A program made the position numbers and the translations under genes. The notes beneath the pieces were generated by a model. That model made no database searches and had not been told where the DNA came from. It was given only the letters and a program-made list of their open reading frames with translations. DNA of 41,252 nucleotides from a bacterium (GTDB lineage: Bacteria > Patescibacteriota > Minisyncoccia > Moranbacterales > DUUL01). Location: positions 1 through 41,252 of the forward strand of contig JABGXP010000021.1 in NCBI GenBank assembly GCA_018675685.1, in the 5' to 3' direction. Positions 39,762-41,252 of this stretch are shown in pieces; position 1 is the stretch's first letter, and every line of letters begins with the position of its first letter.

Positions 39762-39806
39762 CGATTTCACTTCTATCGAGTAGGGTTGAAATCGGTTGTT
39801 TTTTGA
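39762..39806 (+). terminator. Terminator-like hairpin between the rRNA-region promoters
   Basis: CGATTTCA (39762-39769) pairs with TGAAATCG (39787-39794), with an inner CTA/TAG pair near 39773-39783, and is followed by GTTGTTTTTTG. It lies downstream of P1/P2 and upstream of P3, so transcripts from P1/P2 could end here as a short RNA. Confidence 0.55.
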
Positions 39807-39831
39807 AGCTTAATAAGGGCAATCGTGAACT

Positions 39832-39859
39832 TTGAAAATTTATCTTATGTTATTATAGT
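39832..39859 (+). promoter_or_regulatory. Probable proximal 16S rRNA promoter P3
   Basis: TTGAAA (39832-39837), 16 bp, TATAGT (39854-39859); TGT-TATTAT overlaps it at 39848-39856. It would give a leader of about 150 nt before the 16S 5' end. Confidence 0.55.
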
Positions 39860-39916
39860 ATTTTATTCACTTTTCAATGAGGTGAATGAAGAATACAAGA
39901 CAAGCAAACAAAACTT

Positions 39917-39969
39917 ATCACAATTTTTTGTGATTAGTCCAAAATTAAGTGAAAAATTTATTTTTCACT
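39917..39969 (+). other. Two hairpins in the 16S leader
   Basis: ATCACAA (39917-39923)/TTGTGAT (39928-39934) with loop TTTT, and AGTGAAAAA (39948-39956)/TTTTTCACT (39961-39969) with loop TTTA. Both stems are perfect. They could act in rRNA antitermination or precursor processing; the true processing stalk cannot be judged because the 16S 3' flank is outside the window. Confidence 0.6.
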
Positions 39970-40012
39970 ATTCCGAGCTATTTCTAAAATAAAGAAGTTT
40001 TACTTTTATATT

Positions 40013-41252
<1,240 letters not shown>

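Overview
The window looks like a chromosomal piece of a Candidate Phyla Radiation bacterium (Patescibacteria, most like Parcubacteria). The evidence is a low-GC genome, short Shine-Dalgarno-poor intergenic gaps, a compact set of translation, secretion and type IV pilus genes, and a divergent 16S rRNA gene that runs off the right edge. UGA is a normal stop here (for example at the ends of the secA-like gene and the 36933 lipoprotein gene), so this is not a code-25 lineage. The exact class is inference.

Layout. 1-750: decayed serine-recombinase tail running into a convergent tRNA-Asn. 751-3704: argS and a convergent DHH-family protein that has lost its metal ligands. 3840-5227: a two-gene GC-richer island (OmpA/glycine-zipper lipoprotein and a glycine-zipper secreted protein), each gene with a perfect TTGACA-17-TATAAT promoter, a strong ribosome binding site and its own terminator. 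5272-16814: one long unit with a divergent SecA-like ATPase, a cohesin-like membrane protein, a calcium-repeat protein ending in a sortase domain without catalytic His and Cys, a histidine kinase, a receiver-only regulator, PilB, PilC and two prepilin-like proteins, closed by a perfect terminator. 16984-21132: lepB, hisS, hinT-like, rpsU, yqeY, ybeY, dgkA. 21177-25110: a secreted lamin-tail/PKD protein and ribosomal protein S1, each with a terminator-like hairpin just before its start codon. 25200-29757: cytidylate-kinase-like, tilS, ftsH, a membrane-anchored unknown. 29835-38398: nucleotide metabolism. 38442-39506: greA and an unknown. 39507-40012: complex rRNA promoter region. 40013 to end: 16S rRNA, 3' truncated.

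How genes work together. The 30-38 kb region can form dTMP: a dCMP-deaminase-like protein and dUTPase would supply dUMP, ThyA methylates it, and DHFR recycles the folate; several small P-loop kinases lie nearby. Three HIT-type proteins occur in the window, two of them beside thyA. The rpsU-yqeY-ybeY-dgkA and tilS-ftsH orders are familiar conserved neighbourhoods.

The strongest candidate for an undescribed system is the 5.3-16.8 kb unit, which joins a SecA paralogue to surface proteins, a two-component pair and a type IV pilus with an unusually large minor pilin. A recurring theme is recognisable enzyme folds with lost catalytic residues (DHH, sortase, second HIT domain).
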